This document shows, in pieces, positions 44,303-53,963 of a DNA stretch of 64,000 bases. Numbering within the stretch: the first letter of the stretch is position 1; every line of letters starts with the position of its first letter. Source of the stretch: Nodosilinea sp. E11. Its GTDB lineage: Bacteria > Cyanobacteriota > Cyanobacteriia > Phormidesmidales > Phormidesmidaceae. The position numbers and the translations under genes are program-made. The DNA is taken from contig NZ_CP136520.1 of the NCBI RefSeq assembly GCF_032813545.1, forward strand, positions 1,482,001-1,546,000, read 5' to 3'. Under the pieces are notes generated by a model that saw only the letters and a list, made by a program, of their open reading frames with translations, was not told the DNA's origin and did not search any database.

Positions 44303-45724
44303 ATGGCCGATTTTCCTAAACGCTTTTCCACCGGGCGCTTTTACCAGCCTCTCGAAGAGTTAGAAATTGAAGACTTTCCTGGTTATGCCGGTCGTCGGCC
44401 TAAGGCGGCTCTGATCCTCAGCGTACTGTGGGGCGTCACCATTGCGCTGCACTTATTGTCTTGGGGCAGCTGGCTGGTAGTTGGGCTGACAGCGATTCTC
44501 GCGACCCACGCCCTGCGAATTTTGTGCGCTCGACCTATGCCTGAGGCTCTGCCGCTGCCTTCTACTACTGACGTCTCTGCCGGGCTTCAAGCATCCTCAA
44601 CCCAGGCTCCTCTCAACCCCGACTCGTGGCCCTACGTATCCTTGCTAGTAGCGGCCAAAAACGAAGAAACTGTGATTGAGCCCCTGGTAGCGGCCCTATG
44701 CCAGATCGACTACCCGACCAGCCGCTACGACGTCTGGATCATTGACGATAACAGTACCGATGGCACGGCCCAGCGATTGCAGGCCCTAGCCCAGCGATAC
44801 CCTCAGCTGCGGGTACTGCGTCGTCCTACCGCTGCCAGCGGTGGTAAGTCGGGGGCACTTAACCAGGTTTGGCCCGACACTAAAGGCGACATTATTGGTG
44901 TGTTTGATGCCGATGCGCGGGTGCCTCAGGACGTGCTGCGCCAGATTGTGCCGCTGTTTGACGCGGGCAAAGTAGGGGCGGTGCAGATGCAGAAAGCTAT
45001 AGTTAACCGAGCTAAAAACCTCTGGACTCGCGGTCAGCAGGCAGAGATGGCCCTTGATAGCTATTTTCAGCAGCAGCGTATCAGTCTAGGCGGCATTGGC
45101 GAACTGCGGGGCAACGGTCAGTTTGTCCGTCGGGCGGCCTTGACCCAATGCGGCGGCTGGAACGAAGAAACCATTACCGATGATCTCGATTTGACCCTGC
45201 GCCTGCACTTTAGTGGCTGGGAAATTCACTTTTTGCTGCACCCCGCCGTGGGTGAAGAAGGGGTCGAACGACCTCTGGCGCTGTGGCATCAGCGCAATCG
45301 CTGGGCTGAGGGGGGCTATCAGCGCTACCTCGACTACTGGCGGTTGATTGCCCAGCATCGCTTGGCCCCAGCCAAAACCTTCGATATGGCAGCCTTTTGG
45401 ATGATTCAGTATGGCCTGCCTACGGTGGCCTTACCCGATTTTGTAATGGCGATGCTGCGGCATCGTTTGCCACTGTTTTTGCCGTTGTCAAGTTTGGCCT
45501 TGACGCTATCGATGGTGGGCATGTTCTGTGGGCTTCGACGGACTCGTCCTCAGCCCGTCTGGGTCAGCGGGTTGCAAACGCTGTGGGGCAATTTCTATAT
45601 GCTGCACTGGCTGTTGGTGATTGCTACTATGGCCATGCGGCTGTCGGTACGGCCCAAGCGGCTACGCTGGGTCAAAACCGTTCATTTGGGCAGCGAAGAA
45701 GACCTCAGGGTTGATATGCCTTAG
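44303..45724 (+). CDS. Glycosyltransferase family 2 with C-terminal membrane helices
   Basis: 473 aa. N-terminal membrane helices (about 40-75), then a GT2 catalytic domain with LVAAKNEETVIEPLV, the first Asp motif DDNSTDGTAQ (about 149), DADAR (about 209-213), the acceptor TDDLDLTLRLH (about 292) and the processive-enzyme QRNRW (about 331-335). Four membrane helices follow (about 370-455). The Q-x2-RW motif and the membrane layout suggest a processive synthase of the cellulose/hyaluronan-like class or a single-sugar transferase. Substrate unknown. Start ATG 44303; a longer frame from 44255 has no support. Confidence 0.85.
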   Translation: MADFPKRFSTGRFYQPLEELEIEDFPGYAGRRPKAALILSVLWGVTIALHLLSWGSWLVVGLTAILATHALRILCARPMPEALPLPSTTDVSAGLQASSTQAPLNPDSWPYVSLLVAAKNEETVIEPLVAALCQIDYPTSRYDVWIIDDNSTDGTAQRLQALAQRYPQLRVLRRPTAASGGKSGALNQVWPDTKGDIIGVFDADARVPQDVLRQIVPLFDAGKVGAVQMQKAIVNRAKNLWTRGQQAEMALDSYFQQQRISLGGIGELRGNGQFVRRAALTQCGGWNEETITDDLDLTLRLHFSGWEIHFLLHPAVGEEGVERPLALWHQRNRWAEGGYQRYLDYWRLIAQHRLAPAKTFDMAAFWMIQYGLPTVALPDFVMAMLRHRLPLFLPLSSLALTLSMVGMFCGLRRTRPQPVWVSGLQTLWGNFYMLHWLLVIATMAMRLSVRPKRLRWVKTVHLGSEEDLRVDMP

Positions 45725-45840
45725 GCTCCTTTTCTTCACGTTGGGGTTCAGGTTCGCTTGAGAATCATGGCTCTGAGGACTTGGCCCCCTGATTTTTGCC
45801 GCCGGTTTGACTGAAGACTGTTATCTGCGATCGCACGTCC

Positions 45841-46107
45841 ATGCCCTGGTTCGTTAAACTCGAAAGAGGCATTGTTAACAAAGCCACCTTTGACCAGTTT
45901 GTGCCCGACCATGTGGCCTACGTCAAAGACCTGATCGCCCAGGGCCATGCCGCCAAAACCGGCTACTGGGCCGAATATGGGGGTGGTATGCTGTTGTTCC
46001 GGGCCGATTCTATCGAAGAAGCCCGCGCCATTGTGGCCGCCGACCCGTTGATTGCCAACCACTGCGTCGAGTACGAGCTGCACGAATGGCGGGTGGTGGT
46101 CGAATAG
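45841..46107 (+). CDS. YciI-like protein
   Basis: 88 aa dimeric alpha/beta-barrel protein. [20 protein letters not shown] and [20 protein letters not shown] are typical of the YCII family, with a His/Asp pair as possible active residues (DHVAYVKD). The biochemical role is unknown. It ends 11 bases before the smpB start and shares its strand, so the two are likely translated from one transcript. Confidence 0.85.
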   Translation: MPWFVKLERGIVNKATFDQFVPDHVAYVKDLIAQGHAAKTGYWAEYGGGMLLFRADSIEEARAIVAADPLIANHCVEYELHEWRVVVE

Positions 46108-46118
46108 GAGAATGCGCC

Positions 46119-46589
46119 GTGGCCGATTCAAGTGATGGATACAAGATTGTCAGCGACAACCGCCAGGCTCGCCACGAGTACGAAATTTTAGAAACCTACG
46201 AAGCTGGGCTAGAGCTGATGGGCTCAGAGGTCAAGTCCATTCGCCAGGGCCGCGTGAACCTGCGCGACGGCTACGCCCTGATTAAAGACGGTGAACTGTG
46301 GCTGCACAATATCCACATTTCTCCCTACACAATGACCAACAAGGCCTATAACCACGAGGCCAAGCGCGCCCGCAAGCTGCTGCTGCACCGTGACGAAATT
46401 CGCAAACTGATCGGCAAAGTTGAGCAAAAGGGGCTAACTCTGGTGCCGCTTAAGCTCTATCTTCAACGGGGCTGGGTCAAGGCCACCATTGCCCTGGCTA
46501 AGGGCAAAAAACTCCACGACAAGCGGGAAAGCCTCAAGCGCAAACAAGAAAGCCGCGAGACGGCTCGGGCACTGAGCGGACGGGATTAA
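46119..46589 (+). CDS. smpB: SsrA-binding protein SmpB
   Basis: 156 aa OB-fold protein that works with tmRNA to rescue stalled ribosomes. The core [40 protein letters not shown] and the basic C-terminal tail ([20 protein letters not shown]) are intact. A GTG at 46119 is the best start because AGGAG lies about nine bases upstream (46105-46110 region) and it gives the usual [11 protein letters not shown] leader; the longer frame from 46086 has no such signal. It follows the YciI-like gene closely. The tmRNA gene is not in this window. Confidence 0.92.
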   Translation: MADSSDGYKIVSDNRQARHEYEILETYEAGLELMGSEVKSIRQGRVNLRDGYALIKDGELWLHNIHISPYTMTNKAYNHEAKRARKLLLHRDEIRKLIGKVEQKGLTLVPLKLYLQRGWVKATIALAKGKKLHDKRESLKRKQESRETARALSGRD

Positions 46590-46640
46590 TTCAGTTCAAT
46601 TGCTCGGCGCTGGCTGGCCCGTAGGTTCTGAGGTATACAC

Positions 46641-48329
46641 TCACTCAATACTCACGCCGCCAAAGGTTTCAGCCTTTTTGCCGGCCCGCGCCGGAGCCGC
46701 TTTTTCGAGCTGACGGGCCTGCTGGTGATGACGCTGAAAGTGGCTGAGCCAAGCTTCTGGAGCATTCATCGTTTCACCGCCGTGCTTAGTGAGGCGCTGG
46801 CGCACCTGGCAGAGCACCGGCGTATTGACGCAGGCCCCAGAGACAATTACCTGACCCTTGGTGAGTGAGGGTAGTTCTTTGAGTAAATCGCGCCCGGCGG
46901 CTTCAACACCGTACTTGAGGCTGTCTTGGTCAACAGGGTTGACAATGCGCATTAGAAACTGGCTCATGCACTGGGAGAGCACATCCGAGTCGAGCTTACC
47001 GGGGCGCTGGGTAATTAGCCCCACCCCCATGCCAAACTTGCGGCCCTCACTGAGAATGGTGCGCAAAATTTGCTTACAGCGGGCCGGTTCGTGGGCCGGA
47101 GCAAAGCGGTGGGCCTCCTCGATCAAAATGAATACCGGGTAGGGCAGGTAGTTTTCGTCGTCGGGGGTAATTTTTTCTTTAGCGGTGTTCATGCGGGCCT
47201 GGTAGCTTTGGCGCAGCACGGCGGCACAGATCACCTGTTGCTCCTCCTGGCTGATCTCGTTCATTTGCAGCACGGTAACCTGGCCTGGAGAGAAGAGGTC
47301 TTTAGGGGCTAGGTGCTGCACCCGGTGAAAATAATCTGACCGCTCCAGCTTGCCTAGCTTCCACTCTAGGGCGGGAGCTGAGGAGCCAGTTTTTTCATTG
47401 CCCTCGTCGTCGGTGGTGCGGTCTGACTCGTAGCAAGCGGAGATTAAATCCTGCACATCCCAGCGGTGTTCGCCAAACTTGTGCTTACCCAATAGGCTGA
47501 AGGCTTTGTTGAGAATGGCCTGTTGGCGATCGCTCATATCTGGCAGCAAAGTGAGAATGTCGTAGTAATCGAGGGACGACATGCGAATGCGAATGTCGTC
47601 GGGGGTGAGAATTTTGACCTCGGGGCTGTAGCCGTCGTCGCTGGCAAAGCTGGGGTGACCCCGCAGTTCGGTCAGGGTGCCATACTCGCCGTGGGGGTCA
47701 AAGATCAGCACGGCGGCACGGTTGTAGGGGCTGAGCAGCTCTTCGATCAGCACCCCAGCGGTGTAAGACTTACCGGAGCCGGTACCGGCCAAAATTGCCA
47801 TATGGGTACTGACCAATTCCTTCACGTCTAAGGCGACGGGCACCCGCCCCCCAGGGCGCAGCAGCAGCGAACCAATGTGGGCCGAGCCGACAGCCTGGGG
47901 CTGCTTTTTGTTGATGATCTGGCGCAGGCTCTCGTCATCGGCCAGGCAGACCTTAGCGCCGGGGTCAGGGGCAACGCGAGGGTTCATGAACCCCAGGGCG
48001 GGGTGGAAGTGACCCACCACATCGACAGTGACTTCGTAAATTTCGGGGTTGGGGTGGGCAAAGCCGACCAGGGCAGCGATCGCCTCAGGGTCAATATCGG
48101 GGTCAGCAAAAATGCGATCGGGCAGGTGGTCAATCAAGCGACGCTCAGAGATTTTACCCAAAATCTGGGCATTGGCCATATCCGCTAGATCGACGGTGTA
48201 ATAAACAAACTCGCCAATCTTGACCTGGCGATTGTCGGCAGTAATAAACACATACTGGTTGCCATTTTCCCCTGGCCCCTTAACGGTGCCGATCACTGGA
48301 GAGGTCGAAGCTGGTGCTGAGCGTGCCAT
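46641..48329 (-). CDS. HerA-like ATPase (DUF87)
   Basis: 562 aa. A HAS-barrel-type N-terminal domain (about 10-150) is followed by a FtsK/HerA ATPase core. Walker A is GTGSGKSYTAGVLIEELL (about 182-199), Walker B FILIEEAHRFAP (about 395-406), and the sensor LITQRPGKLDSDVLSQC. HerA homologues pump or unwind DNA in end resection with NurA; a NurA-like gene is not adjacent, so its partner is unknown. It is convergent with smpB (51 bases between ends). Start ATG 48329. Confidence 0.85.
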   Translation of the reverse strand: MARSAPASTSPVIGTVKGPGENGNQYVFITADNRQVKIGEFVYYTVDLADMANAQILGKISERRLIDHLPDRIFADPDIDPEAIAALVGFAHPNPEIYEVTVDVVGHFHPALGFMNPRVAPDPGAKVCLADDESLRQIINKKQPQAVGSAHIGSLLLRPGGRVPVALDVKELVSTHMAILAGTGSGKSYTAGVLIEELLSPYNRAAVLIFDPHGEYGTLTELRGHPSFASDDGYSPEVKILTPDDIRIRMSSLDYYDILTLLPDMSDRQQAILNKAFSLLGKHKFGEHRWDVQDLISACYESDRTTDDEGNEKTGSSAPALEWKLGKLERSDYFHRVQHLAPKDLFSPGQVTVLQMNEISQEEQQVICAAVLRQSYQARMNTAKEKITPDDENYLPYPVFILIEEAHRFAPAHEPARCKQILRTILSEGRKFGMGVGLITQRPGKLDSDVLSQCMSQFLMRIVNPVDQDSLKYGVEAAGRDLLKELPSLTKGQVIVSGACVNTPVLCQVRQRLTKHGGETMNAPEAWLSHFQRHHQQARQLEKAAPARAGKKAETFGGVSIE

Positions 48330-48648
48330 AGAAACCCCGCTAGAAAACCCGTTGCCAATCCCATAGCCAGAGAATAGCCATTTCTGGCCCAGGCTTCATT
48401 AATACTAATGTCCTGCTGGAGATTAGGGTAGGGGCCAGGTGATCAGTCCACCAAGCAGACCTTACAGCCTGATCCATCCACCCGAGGTGCGAAGTGGGGT
48501 TTTTCTGTTAGACCGCCCTCGAAAACTGGCGGATTCACGGATACCCCCCCGCAGACCAATAGATACGCTAAAGGTAGTCAGGGGTAAGTAGCTTTGCTGC
48601 CACATTACCCCTGGCCCAGGCTTTAGGAACACTTCGCTGGATAGCCCC
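48330..48648. other. 319-bp gene-poor stretch upstream of a histidine kinase
   Basis: Divergent spacer between the HerA-like gene and the kinase. It contains a perfect nine-base stem CAGGGGTAA (48579-48587) / TTACCCCTG (48605-48613) about 35 bases before the kinase start. No gene is seen. Confidence 0.5.
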
Positions 48649-50004
48649 ATGGCATCTGACAATTCACCAGTTTTGTTCCAGGCTCGCCCTCCCGAAGGGT
48701 TATCGCTGGCCGCCTCCACCCATGGCGACGGTAGAGAAATCTGGCCGTTGGTTCATGCCCTGGCGGCTACCCTCAATGACCCCAACCCCCTACCGGCCCT
48801 AACCGAGGTGCTGGGCACTCATCTCGGCGCACGCGCCTGTCTCATGCTCTGTCACTACCCCAGCACTAGTGGCGTCACCTATACCTGCTGGCACCAGGGA
48901 ACTGCCCCGGCGAGTCACTGGCTAGCCGCCAGCTCAGACCCCAGTACAGTCTTGGACGGGCAGCGTCGCGTAACCCTCGAACTCATTCAGCAGACCATTG
49001 CCCCCCCGATGGGCCTGGGCTGGCCTCACTGGCGCAAGGGGTTAGCAGAACTGCTGCAGGCCGATCATCGTCCCCCCGCCTGGCTGCGGGCGATCGCCAC
49101 CGCTACGGCAATTGCTGTCGATGGGTCAGGCTTGCAGGGAGCTATTTTGCTGCTCGGCACCTCTAGCCTAGGGCTAGACCAAACCGTACAGGCAAATTTG
49201 GCCAGTCTGGGGGCGATCGCCTTTCATCAGTACTACCTCCAGGGACAGGCGCAGGGCAATGCCGAGCAAGTGCTCTACCTCAACCATCTCAAAGAAGACT
49301 TTCTCAGTACCCTTAGCCACGAGTTGCGCACCCCCCTGACCAGCATGATGCTGGCCATCCGTATGTTGCGCCGCCCCGACCTCACTCCCGAGCGATCGGC
49401 TATGTACTTAGATATCTTGGAGCAGCAGTGCACCCGCGAAATTAATTTGGTCAACGACCTGCTGATGCTGCAAACCCTTGAGTCTACACCCCCCTTAACC
49501 ACTCCCCAACCCATTGACCTAAGCCACCTACTTACCGATTTAGCCCAGCAGGCAAAAGAGCCCTTTCAACAGGCACAGCTCACCCTGGCGCAGCAACTAC
49601 CGCCCACGCCGGTGACGCTGTCGATCGATTCGGCCCAGTTGACTAAGGTGTTGCAAGAGCTATTGGCCAACGCCCGCAAATACTCCGCTCCTCAAACGAC
49701 TGTGACCCTGGCCCTGGCCGACAATCAAGCCCATCAGGGTCGAATCACACTACAAATTAGCAATGTAGGAGCTGCCATTGGGGCAGACGACTTGCCCCAT
49801 ATTTTCGATAAATTTCGCCGGGGATGTAATGCCACCAAAGACGGCATCGCTGGCACTGGTGCTGGCCTCGCCCTGGTCCACGGGATTGTTGAGCAGCTGG
49901 GGGGCACCATTAAGGTGTCGAGCCAGCCCCATGACAATCAGCTCTGGCAGACCTGTTTTACCCTTGAGTTCGAACATCATGACAAATCTATCCACAATTC
50001 ATAG
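48649..50004 (+). CDS. Sensor histidine kinase, soluble
   Basis: 451 aa without clear membrane helices. The N-terminal 205 residues have the fold and hydrophobic pattern of a GAF-like sensor. HisKA contains the phospho-acceptor at LSHELRTPLTSMMLAIRMLR (His about residue 224). The ATPase domain has the N-box LLANARKYS (about 340), G1 box DLPHIFDKFRRG, and G2 box GTGAGLALVHGIVEQLG. A response regulator is not adjacent, as is common for cyanobacterial orphan kinases. Start ATG 48649. The signal is unknown. Confidence 0.88.
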   Translation: MASDNSPVLFQARPPEGLSLAASTHGDGREIWPLVHALAATLNDPNPLPALTEVLGTHLGARACLMLCHYPSTSGVTYTCWHQGTAPASHWLAASSDPSTVLDGQRRVTLELIQQTIAPPMGLGWPHWRKGLAELLQADHRPPAWLRAIATATAIAVDGSGLQGAILLLGTSSLGLDQTVQANLASLGAIAFHQYYLQGQAQGNAEQVLYLNHLKEDFLSTLSHELRTPLTSMMLAIRMLRRPDLTPERSAMYLDILEQQCTREINLVNDLLMLQTLESTPPLTTPQPIDLSHLLTDLAQQAKEPFQQAQLTLAQQLPPTPVTLSIDSAQLTKVLQELLANARKYSAPQTTVTLALADNQAHQGRITLQISNVGAAIGADDLPHIFDKFRRGCNATKDGIAGTGAGLALVHGIVEQLGGTIKVSSQPHDNQLWQTCFTLEFEHHDKSIHNS

Positions 50005-50095
50005 GCACCACACCGTCCCACTAAAATTTGCTGCTATTCTGAGCACAGGTACGGTTGCCTGGCTCAACTGCACCATTGACGGCTGGTTTTAACCC

Positions 50096-50689
50096 ATGAC
50101 TGCAAATCCTCCCAACCCAACAAATTTTGAGGCAGCGCCCCTGGACGCTGAAGTTTTTGCTGGCGATCTGGGGTCGGGTGCCCTGGCGCTAGAGTCTGGA
50201 GTGAGCGTTCAAACCGAAAAGCTGGAGGGCCAGCAGCGACGAATTTTGGCGTTTACGCAAATTCCAGCCACAGTCGATCAGGTGTGGCAGGTACTCACCG
50301 ATTACGACAACCTGGCAAGCTTTATTCCCAACCTTGCCTGTAGCCAACGACTCAGCCACCCCGATGGCGGCATTCGGCTAGAGCAGATCGGCTCCCAATG
50401 TTTTCTCAACATCAAGGTTTGTGCCCGCGTAGTACTTGATATGGTTGAGACGTTCCCAAAAGAACTGCGCTTCTCGATGGTAGAAGGCGATTTTCGCCAA
50501 TTTGAGGGCAAATGGACCCTAGAGCCGGTCGCAGATACTCCAGAGCCTCTGGTTCGCCTGGGCTATGACTTAGTGATTCGTCCCCCTCGGGCCATGCCAG
50601 TTGGTCTAATTGAGCGGCATATTCGGAACGACTTGAGCAGAAACTTGCGGGCAATTAGCGATCGCACTACGGCCCTATTTGCTGATTAA
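50096..50689 (+). CDS. SRPBCC (cyclase/dehydrase-like) protein
   Basis: 197 aa. The START-like fold is seen in ILAFTQIPATVDQVWQVLTD, YDNLASFIPNLACSQ and the C-terminal helix GLIERHIRNDLSRNLRAI. This polyketide-cyclase/dehydrase subgroup binds hydrophobic ligands and includes proteins active on lipids and chlorophyll-like compounds; the ligand here is unknown. It follows the histidine kinase on the same strand after 91 bases. The ATG at 50096 fits the usual N-terminus. Confidence 0.82.
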   Translation: MTANPPNPTNFEAAPLDAEVFAGDLGSGALALESGVSVQTEKLEGQQRRILAFTQIPATVDQVWQVLTDYDNLASFIPNLACSQRLSHPDGGIRLEQIGSQCFLNIKVCARVVLDMVETFPKELRFSMVEGDFRQFEGKWTLEPVADTPEPLVRLGYDLVIRPPRAMPVGLIERHIRNDLSRNLRAISDRTTALFAD

Positions 50690-50789
50690 AACGTTCCGAC
50701 CGACCCTGGACTAGCAGACTAAGAAATCTGCAAACCAATAACGTCCCGGCGTCATTTCCGCGTAGGCAGTAAATCCATCAATCCAAATT

Positions 50790-51452
50790 TCAGGGCTGCG
50801 TCAAGGGCTGCATGCGTTCGGCGATCACGGCGTAGAAGGGGTCGCCGCCGGGCATACCGAGCATTTGCAAAATAGCGGGGACATTGGGAGTGTGAGCAAT
50901 CACCTCTGGGGTGCCAAAGCCTGGCACTGCGCCAAAATAGCTCTTAACCAAATTGACTCGGCGAGTTTCACTACCGTCGCGCCAGGCGGCGATCGCCTTT
51001 TGATAAAACATCCGGTTCGAGAAACTGACAATGGCAATGCCGCCCGGTTTAAGAACGCGATAGATCTCAGCAAATACCACCTCAGGCTGCTGAAGATATT
51101 GCACTGATACAGTATTGAGCACCGCATCAAAGGAGGCATCCTCGAGAGGCAGCTGAGGGTTTTCGTTCAGGTTTTGCACAAAGTAGTGGTCGAGGCGGGG
51201 GTTTTTAGCTAACTCCTCAGCATTCATGCCGTGCCCTTCAATGTGCTCAAAGGGCAACTCCGCTGGCAAGTGCGAAACCCAACTGCTCATCATGTCGAAA
51301 AGGCGGCTACCGGGGGTCAACCGCTGGCGATATAAATCTGTCAGCTGCTGAATGAACCCCTCATCTACATGGGTAACAAGGCGGGGCACATCGTAAAAAT
51401 AGGTATCGCTGGCATCGTCTAGCTTAGTACGTTGATCGGGCTGAAGCAGCAT
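50790..51452 (-). CDS. Class I SAM-dependent methyltransferase
   Basis: 220 aa. The glycine motif I position reads RLFDMMSSWVSHLPAELPFE, a poor version of the usual E/DxGxGxG, then VEGHGMNAEELAK and a motif IV LEDASFDAVLNTVSVQYLQQ, followed by VLKPGGIAIVSFSNRMFYQ. The pattern is that of the Methyltransf_11 group, but motif I is unusually degenerate, so SAM binding is less certain. Substrate unknown. Start ATG 51452. It stands alone, facing clpR. Confidence 0.68.
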   Translation of the reverse strand: MLLQPDQRTKLDDASDTYFYDVPRLVTHVDEGFIQQLTDLYRQRLTPGSRLFDMMSSWVSHLPAELPFEHIEGHGMNAEELAKNPRLDHYFVQNLNENPQLPLEDASFDAVLNTVSVQYLQQPEVVFAEIYRVLKPGGIAIVSFSNRMFYQKAIAAWRDGSETRRVNLVKSYFGAVPGFGTPEVIAHTPNVPAILQMLGMPGGDPFYAVIAERMQPLTQP

Positions 51453-51677
51453 GGGGGTTGGATAGAACTATGTTTGCTTAAATTGTAAACATATCTTAAA
51501 GAAGGAGCTACCTGAGCCTAAGGCTGCTCCCTAGGATTGAAGCATTGAGGCTATAGCCGTAAGCCCGCTAGCTGAGAAAAAGGATTCAGGTGGGGATATC
51601 CGTCTTGGACGCAGCGTAGAACCCAGCTCTATCCCGCGTTACACTGTTAAAAACCCGTATTTGGGCGTCTTCGGTCT

Positions 51678-52361
51678 ATGAGTTTAGAGATAAAAGCCGT
51701 GCAGGCACCGTATGGCGATGCGATGTACCGCACGCCGCCCCCAGATCTACCCTCCCTGCTGCTCAAGGAGCGGATTGTCTATCTGGGCCTTCCTCTGTTC
51801 TCGGGGGATGACGTTAAGCAGCAGGTGGGTATTGACGTCACCGAGCTGATCATTGCTCAGCTGCTCTTCTTGCAGTTCGATGACCCCGACAAACCCATTT
51901 ATTTCTATATCAATTCCACTGGCACTTCCTGGTACGACGGCAACATGATTGGCTACGACACCGAAGCCTTTGCCATCTGCGACACCATGAACTACATCAA
52001 GCCGCCAGTGCACACCATTTGCCTGGGCCAAGCGATGGGCTCTGCCGCCGTGATTTTAGCCGCCGGCACAAAGGGCTACCGGGCTAGCTTGCCCCACGCG
52101 CGGATTGTGCTCAATCAGCCTCGCAGTGGAGCCCAGGGCCAAGCAACCGACATCGAAATTCGGGCCAAAGAAGTGCTCGACAACAAGCGTTCGATGATGG
52201 ATATTTTGGCCAAGAGCACCGGCAAAACCAGAGACCAGGTAATGCGCGATTCTGACCGGATGTTCTACATGAACCCAGAGGAAGCTAAGGAATACGGCAT
52301 TATTGACCGGGTGCTGGCTAGCCGCAAAGAGCTACCTCAGCCGGCTGGAGTTGGGGTTTAG
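51678..52361 (+). CDS. clpR: ClpR, inactive ClpP-like subunit
   Basis: 227 aa ClpP-fold protein without a functional active site. At the position of the catalytic serine (AASMGA in ClpP) it reads AMGSAA, with glycine in place of the serine, and the catalytic histidine (MIHQP) is asparagine (VLNQP). ClpR is a structural subunit of the cyanobacterial ClpP3/R core protease with HslU/ClpC-type chaperones, which is essential in several species. It is followed by clpP on the same strand after about 100 bases, as in other cyanobacteria. Start ATG 51678. A TACACT box 25-30 bases upstream is a possible -10 element. Confidence 0.92.
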   Translation: MSLEIKAVQAPYGDAMYRTPPPDLPSLLLKERIVYLGLPLFSGDDVKQQVGIDVTELIIAQLLFLQFDDPDKPIYFYINSTGTSWYDGNMIGYDTEAFAICDTMNYIKPPVHTICLGQAMGSAAVILAAGTKGYRASLPHARIVLNQPRSGAQGQATDIEIRAKEVLDNKRSMMDILAKSTGKTRDQVMRDSDRMFYMNPEEAKEYGIIDRVLASRKELPQPAGVGV

Positions 52362-52460
52362 CCTCATCCCGCTATCACAGCGTCCATGGTGATGATGGCC
52401 TTTAGGGCCAATCTAAGACTCTTCCACGACTGTTGTTTTATTTTAGGTTGCAAGAGCACT

Positions 52461-53096
52461 ATGCCCATCGGCACTCCCAAGGTTCCCTATCGTTTGCCTG
52501 GTAGCCAGTACTCCCAGTGGGTTGATATTTATACCCGTTTGAACCAGGAGCGAATTATTTTTCTGGGGCAAGAGGTCACTGATACCCTGGCCAATTCCAT
52601 TGTGGCCGCCATGCTGTACCTTGACTCTGACGATAACACCAAGCCTATTTACCTCTACATCAACTCCCCTGGCGGGTCGGTGACGGCGGGTATGGCAATC
52701 TACGACACCATGCAGTACATCAAGTCTGATGTAGTGACAATTTGTTTAGGGTTGGCGGCCTCCATGGGGGCCTTTCTACTGGCAGCCGGTAGCCACGGCA
52801 AGCGAGTGGCCTTGCCTCACTCGCGCATCATGATTCACCAGCCCATGGGTGGCACCGGACGCCAGCGTCTTCAAGCCAGTGACATTGCCATTGAGGCCAA
52901 AGAGATTCTACGGGTTCGCCAAGAGCTCAACGAGATGATGGCCCGTCACACCGGTCGCTCTATTGACCAAATTCAAAAAGACACTGACCGTGACTACTTC
53001 ATGTCGGCGGAAGAGGCTGTGGCCTATGGCTTGATCGACCGGGTAATTGAAGAGCGAACCCAAGATTTGGCTACCCCCACGCCTGCTGTGGTTTAA
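52461..53096 (+). CDS. clpP: ATP-dependent Clp protease proteolytic subunit (ClpP3-type)
   Basis: 211 aa with the full active site: serine in [14 protein letters not shown] (about 105-118), histidine in [10 protein letters not shown] and the expected downstream Asp. Forms the mixed ClpP3/ClpR core with the preceding gene, cutting proteins unfolded by ClpC. The ATG at 52461 gives [15 protein letters not shown], the typical cyanobacterial start; the frame is open from 52386 but that region is spacer. No other clp gene is in the window. Confidence 0.93.
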   Translation: MPIGTPKVPYRLPGSQYSQWVDIYTRLNQERIIFLGQEVTDTLANSIVAAMLYLDSDDNTKPIYLYINSPGGSVTAGMAIYDTMQYIKSDVVTICLGLAASMGAFLLAAGSHGKRVALPHSRIMIHQPMGGTGRQRLQASDIAIEAKEILRVRQELNEMMARHTGRSIDQIQKDTDRDYFMSAEEAVAYGLIDRVIEERTQDLATPTPAVV

Positions 53097-53170
53097 TTCG
53101 CTGCGCCATTTCCGCCCAAAGTTGGCAGAATAGGGGCAACACACGTACCTCTTCTACAAAGTTAGCGAAC

Positions 53171-53860
53171 ATGGCGCTGGCGCACTACTACCGCATATTG
53201 GGGCTAAGAACTGGGGCCAGCTTTGACAATGTTAAGCTGGCCTATCGTAATTTAGCTCGGCTATATCACCCGGATGTGAACCCTGGGGACCAACTGGCCA
53301 AGGAAAAATTTATTCAGGTTACGCAGGCTTATAAGGCTCTGGCCAACGCGTTGCCTACGGATGGGGTAGCGGCTTCTCCAGCGTCCCCTGCTGCGGTTAG
53401 ATCGACCCAGAATTCCCCTAGCACGGCACCTCGACCCCAGACACCCCGATCGCCCCGGGCTGAGCCTTCTCAAGCCGCTCCACCACCACCTGCGGAAGAA
53501 ATTGAACTGACCCTAAGCCCAACTCCAGGCGGGTCGGAGGTTGACCAAACTCTAAAAGTCAATAGCTTTAAGCACCTGCGAGGTTTCTTCCAAGAACAAC
53601 GCTTTCCCCGAGCAGTGGCTTTGGTAGAGGGGCTGGTGCAGCGATTCCCAGAAGATCCTGAAATTCGCCAGTGGCATGCGCTCACTTACTATCGCTGGGG
53701 CCACGACTTACTCAATCACCATAATTTCAGTAAGGCCGAAGCCTGCTTGAAAAAAGCCTGGCGGGTTGATCCTTACAACAAGTCTTTGCGCCAGGCGCTT
53801 CAGCAAGATTTTCAGCGGCTAGCGCAGCAGCAGCAAGCCTCGATGCCCCAGGCTCAGTAA
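53171..53860 (+). CDS. J-domain (DnaJ-like) protein with C-terminal helical repeats
   Basis: 229 aa. An N-terminal J domain (about 1-65) with helix II VKLAYRNLARLYHPDVNPG includes the HPD tripeptide. Residues about 70-120 are a Pro/Ser/Thr-rich disordered linker. The C-terminal part (about 130-225) is helical with TPR-like spacing (FFQEQRFPRAVALVEGLVQR, FPEDPEIRQWHALTYYRW, SKAEACLKKAWRVDPYN). It is probably a co-chaperone of DnaK-type Hsp70. It lies 75 bases after clpP but no functional link is known. Start ATG 53171. Confidence 0.85.
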   Translation: MALAHYYRILGLRTGASFDNVKLAYRNLARLYHPDVNPGDQLAKEKFIQVTQAYKALANALPTDGVAASPASPAAVRSTQNSPSTAPRPQTPRSPRAEPSQAAPPPPAEEIELTLSPTPGGSEVDQTLKVNSFKHLRGFFQEQRFPRAVALVEGLVQRFPEDPEIRQWHALTYYRWGHDLLNHHNFSKAEACLKKAWRVDPYNKSLRQALQQDFQRLAQQQQASMPQAQ

Positions 53861-53867
53861 ACGTTTG

Positions 53868-53907
53868 AACGTTCGAACGTTCTTAAGGGGTCTAGATGTT
53901 CTAACCC
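53868..53907. repeat. AACGTTCGAACGTT palindrome with 40-bp conserved arm, copy 2
   Basis: The palindrome (53868-53881) is followed by CTTAAGGGGTCTAGATGTTC and CTAACCC-like bases that mirror the segment 16141-16169, so the two copies are inverted members of one element. It lies eight bases after the J-domain stop and may act as a terminator. Confidence 0.65.
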
Positions 53908-53963
53908 AGGTGACTATGGCTATAGATGGCTATCGGCTCTGCTTAACTCGCGTTTGGGTTGAG

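Noticed and set aside
49979-50092. 37-aa frame starting at the end of the histidine kinase gene
   Set aside because: Overlaps the kinase stop region, has no Shine-Dalgarno sequence and no family pattern.
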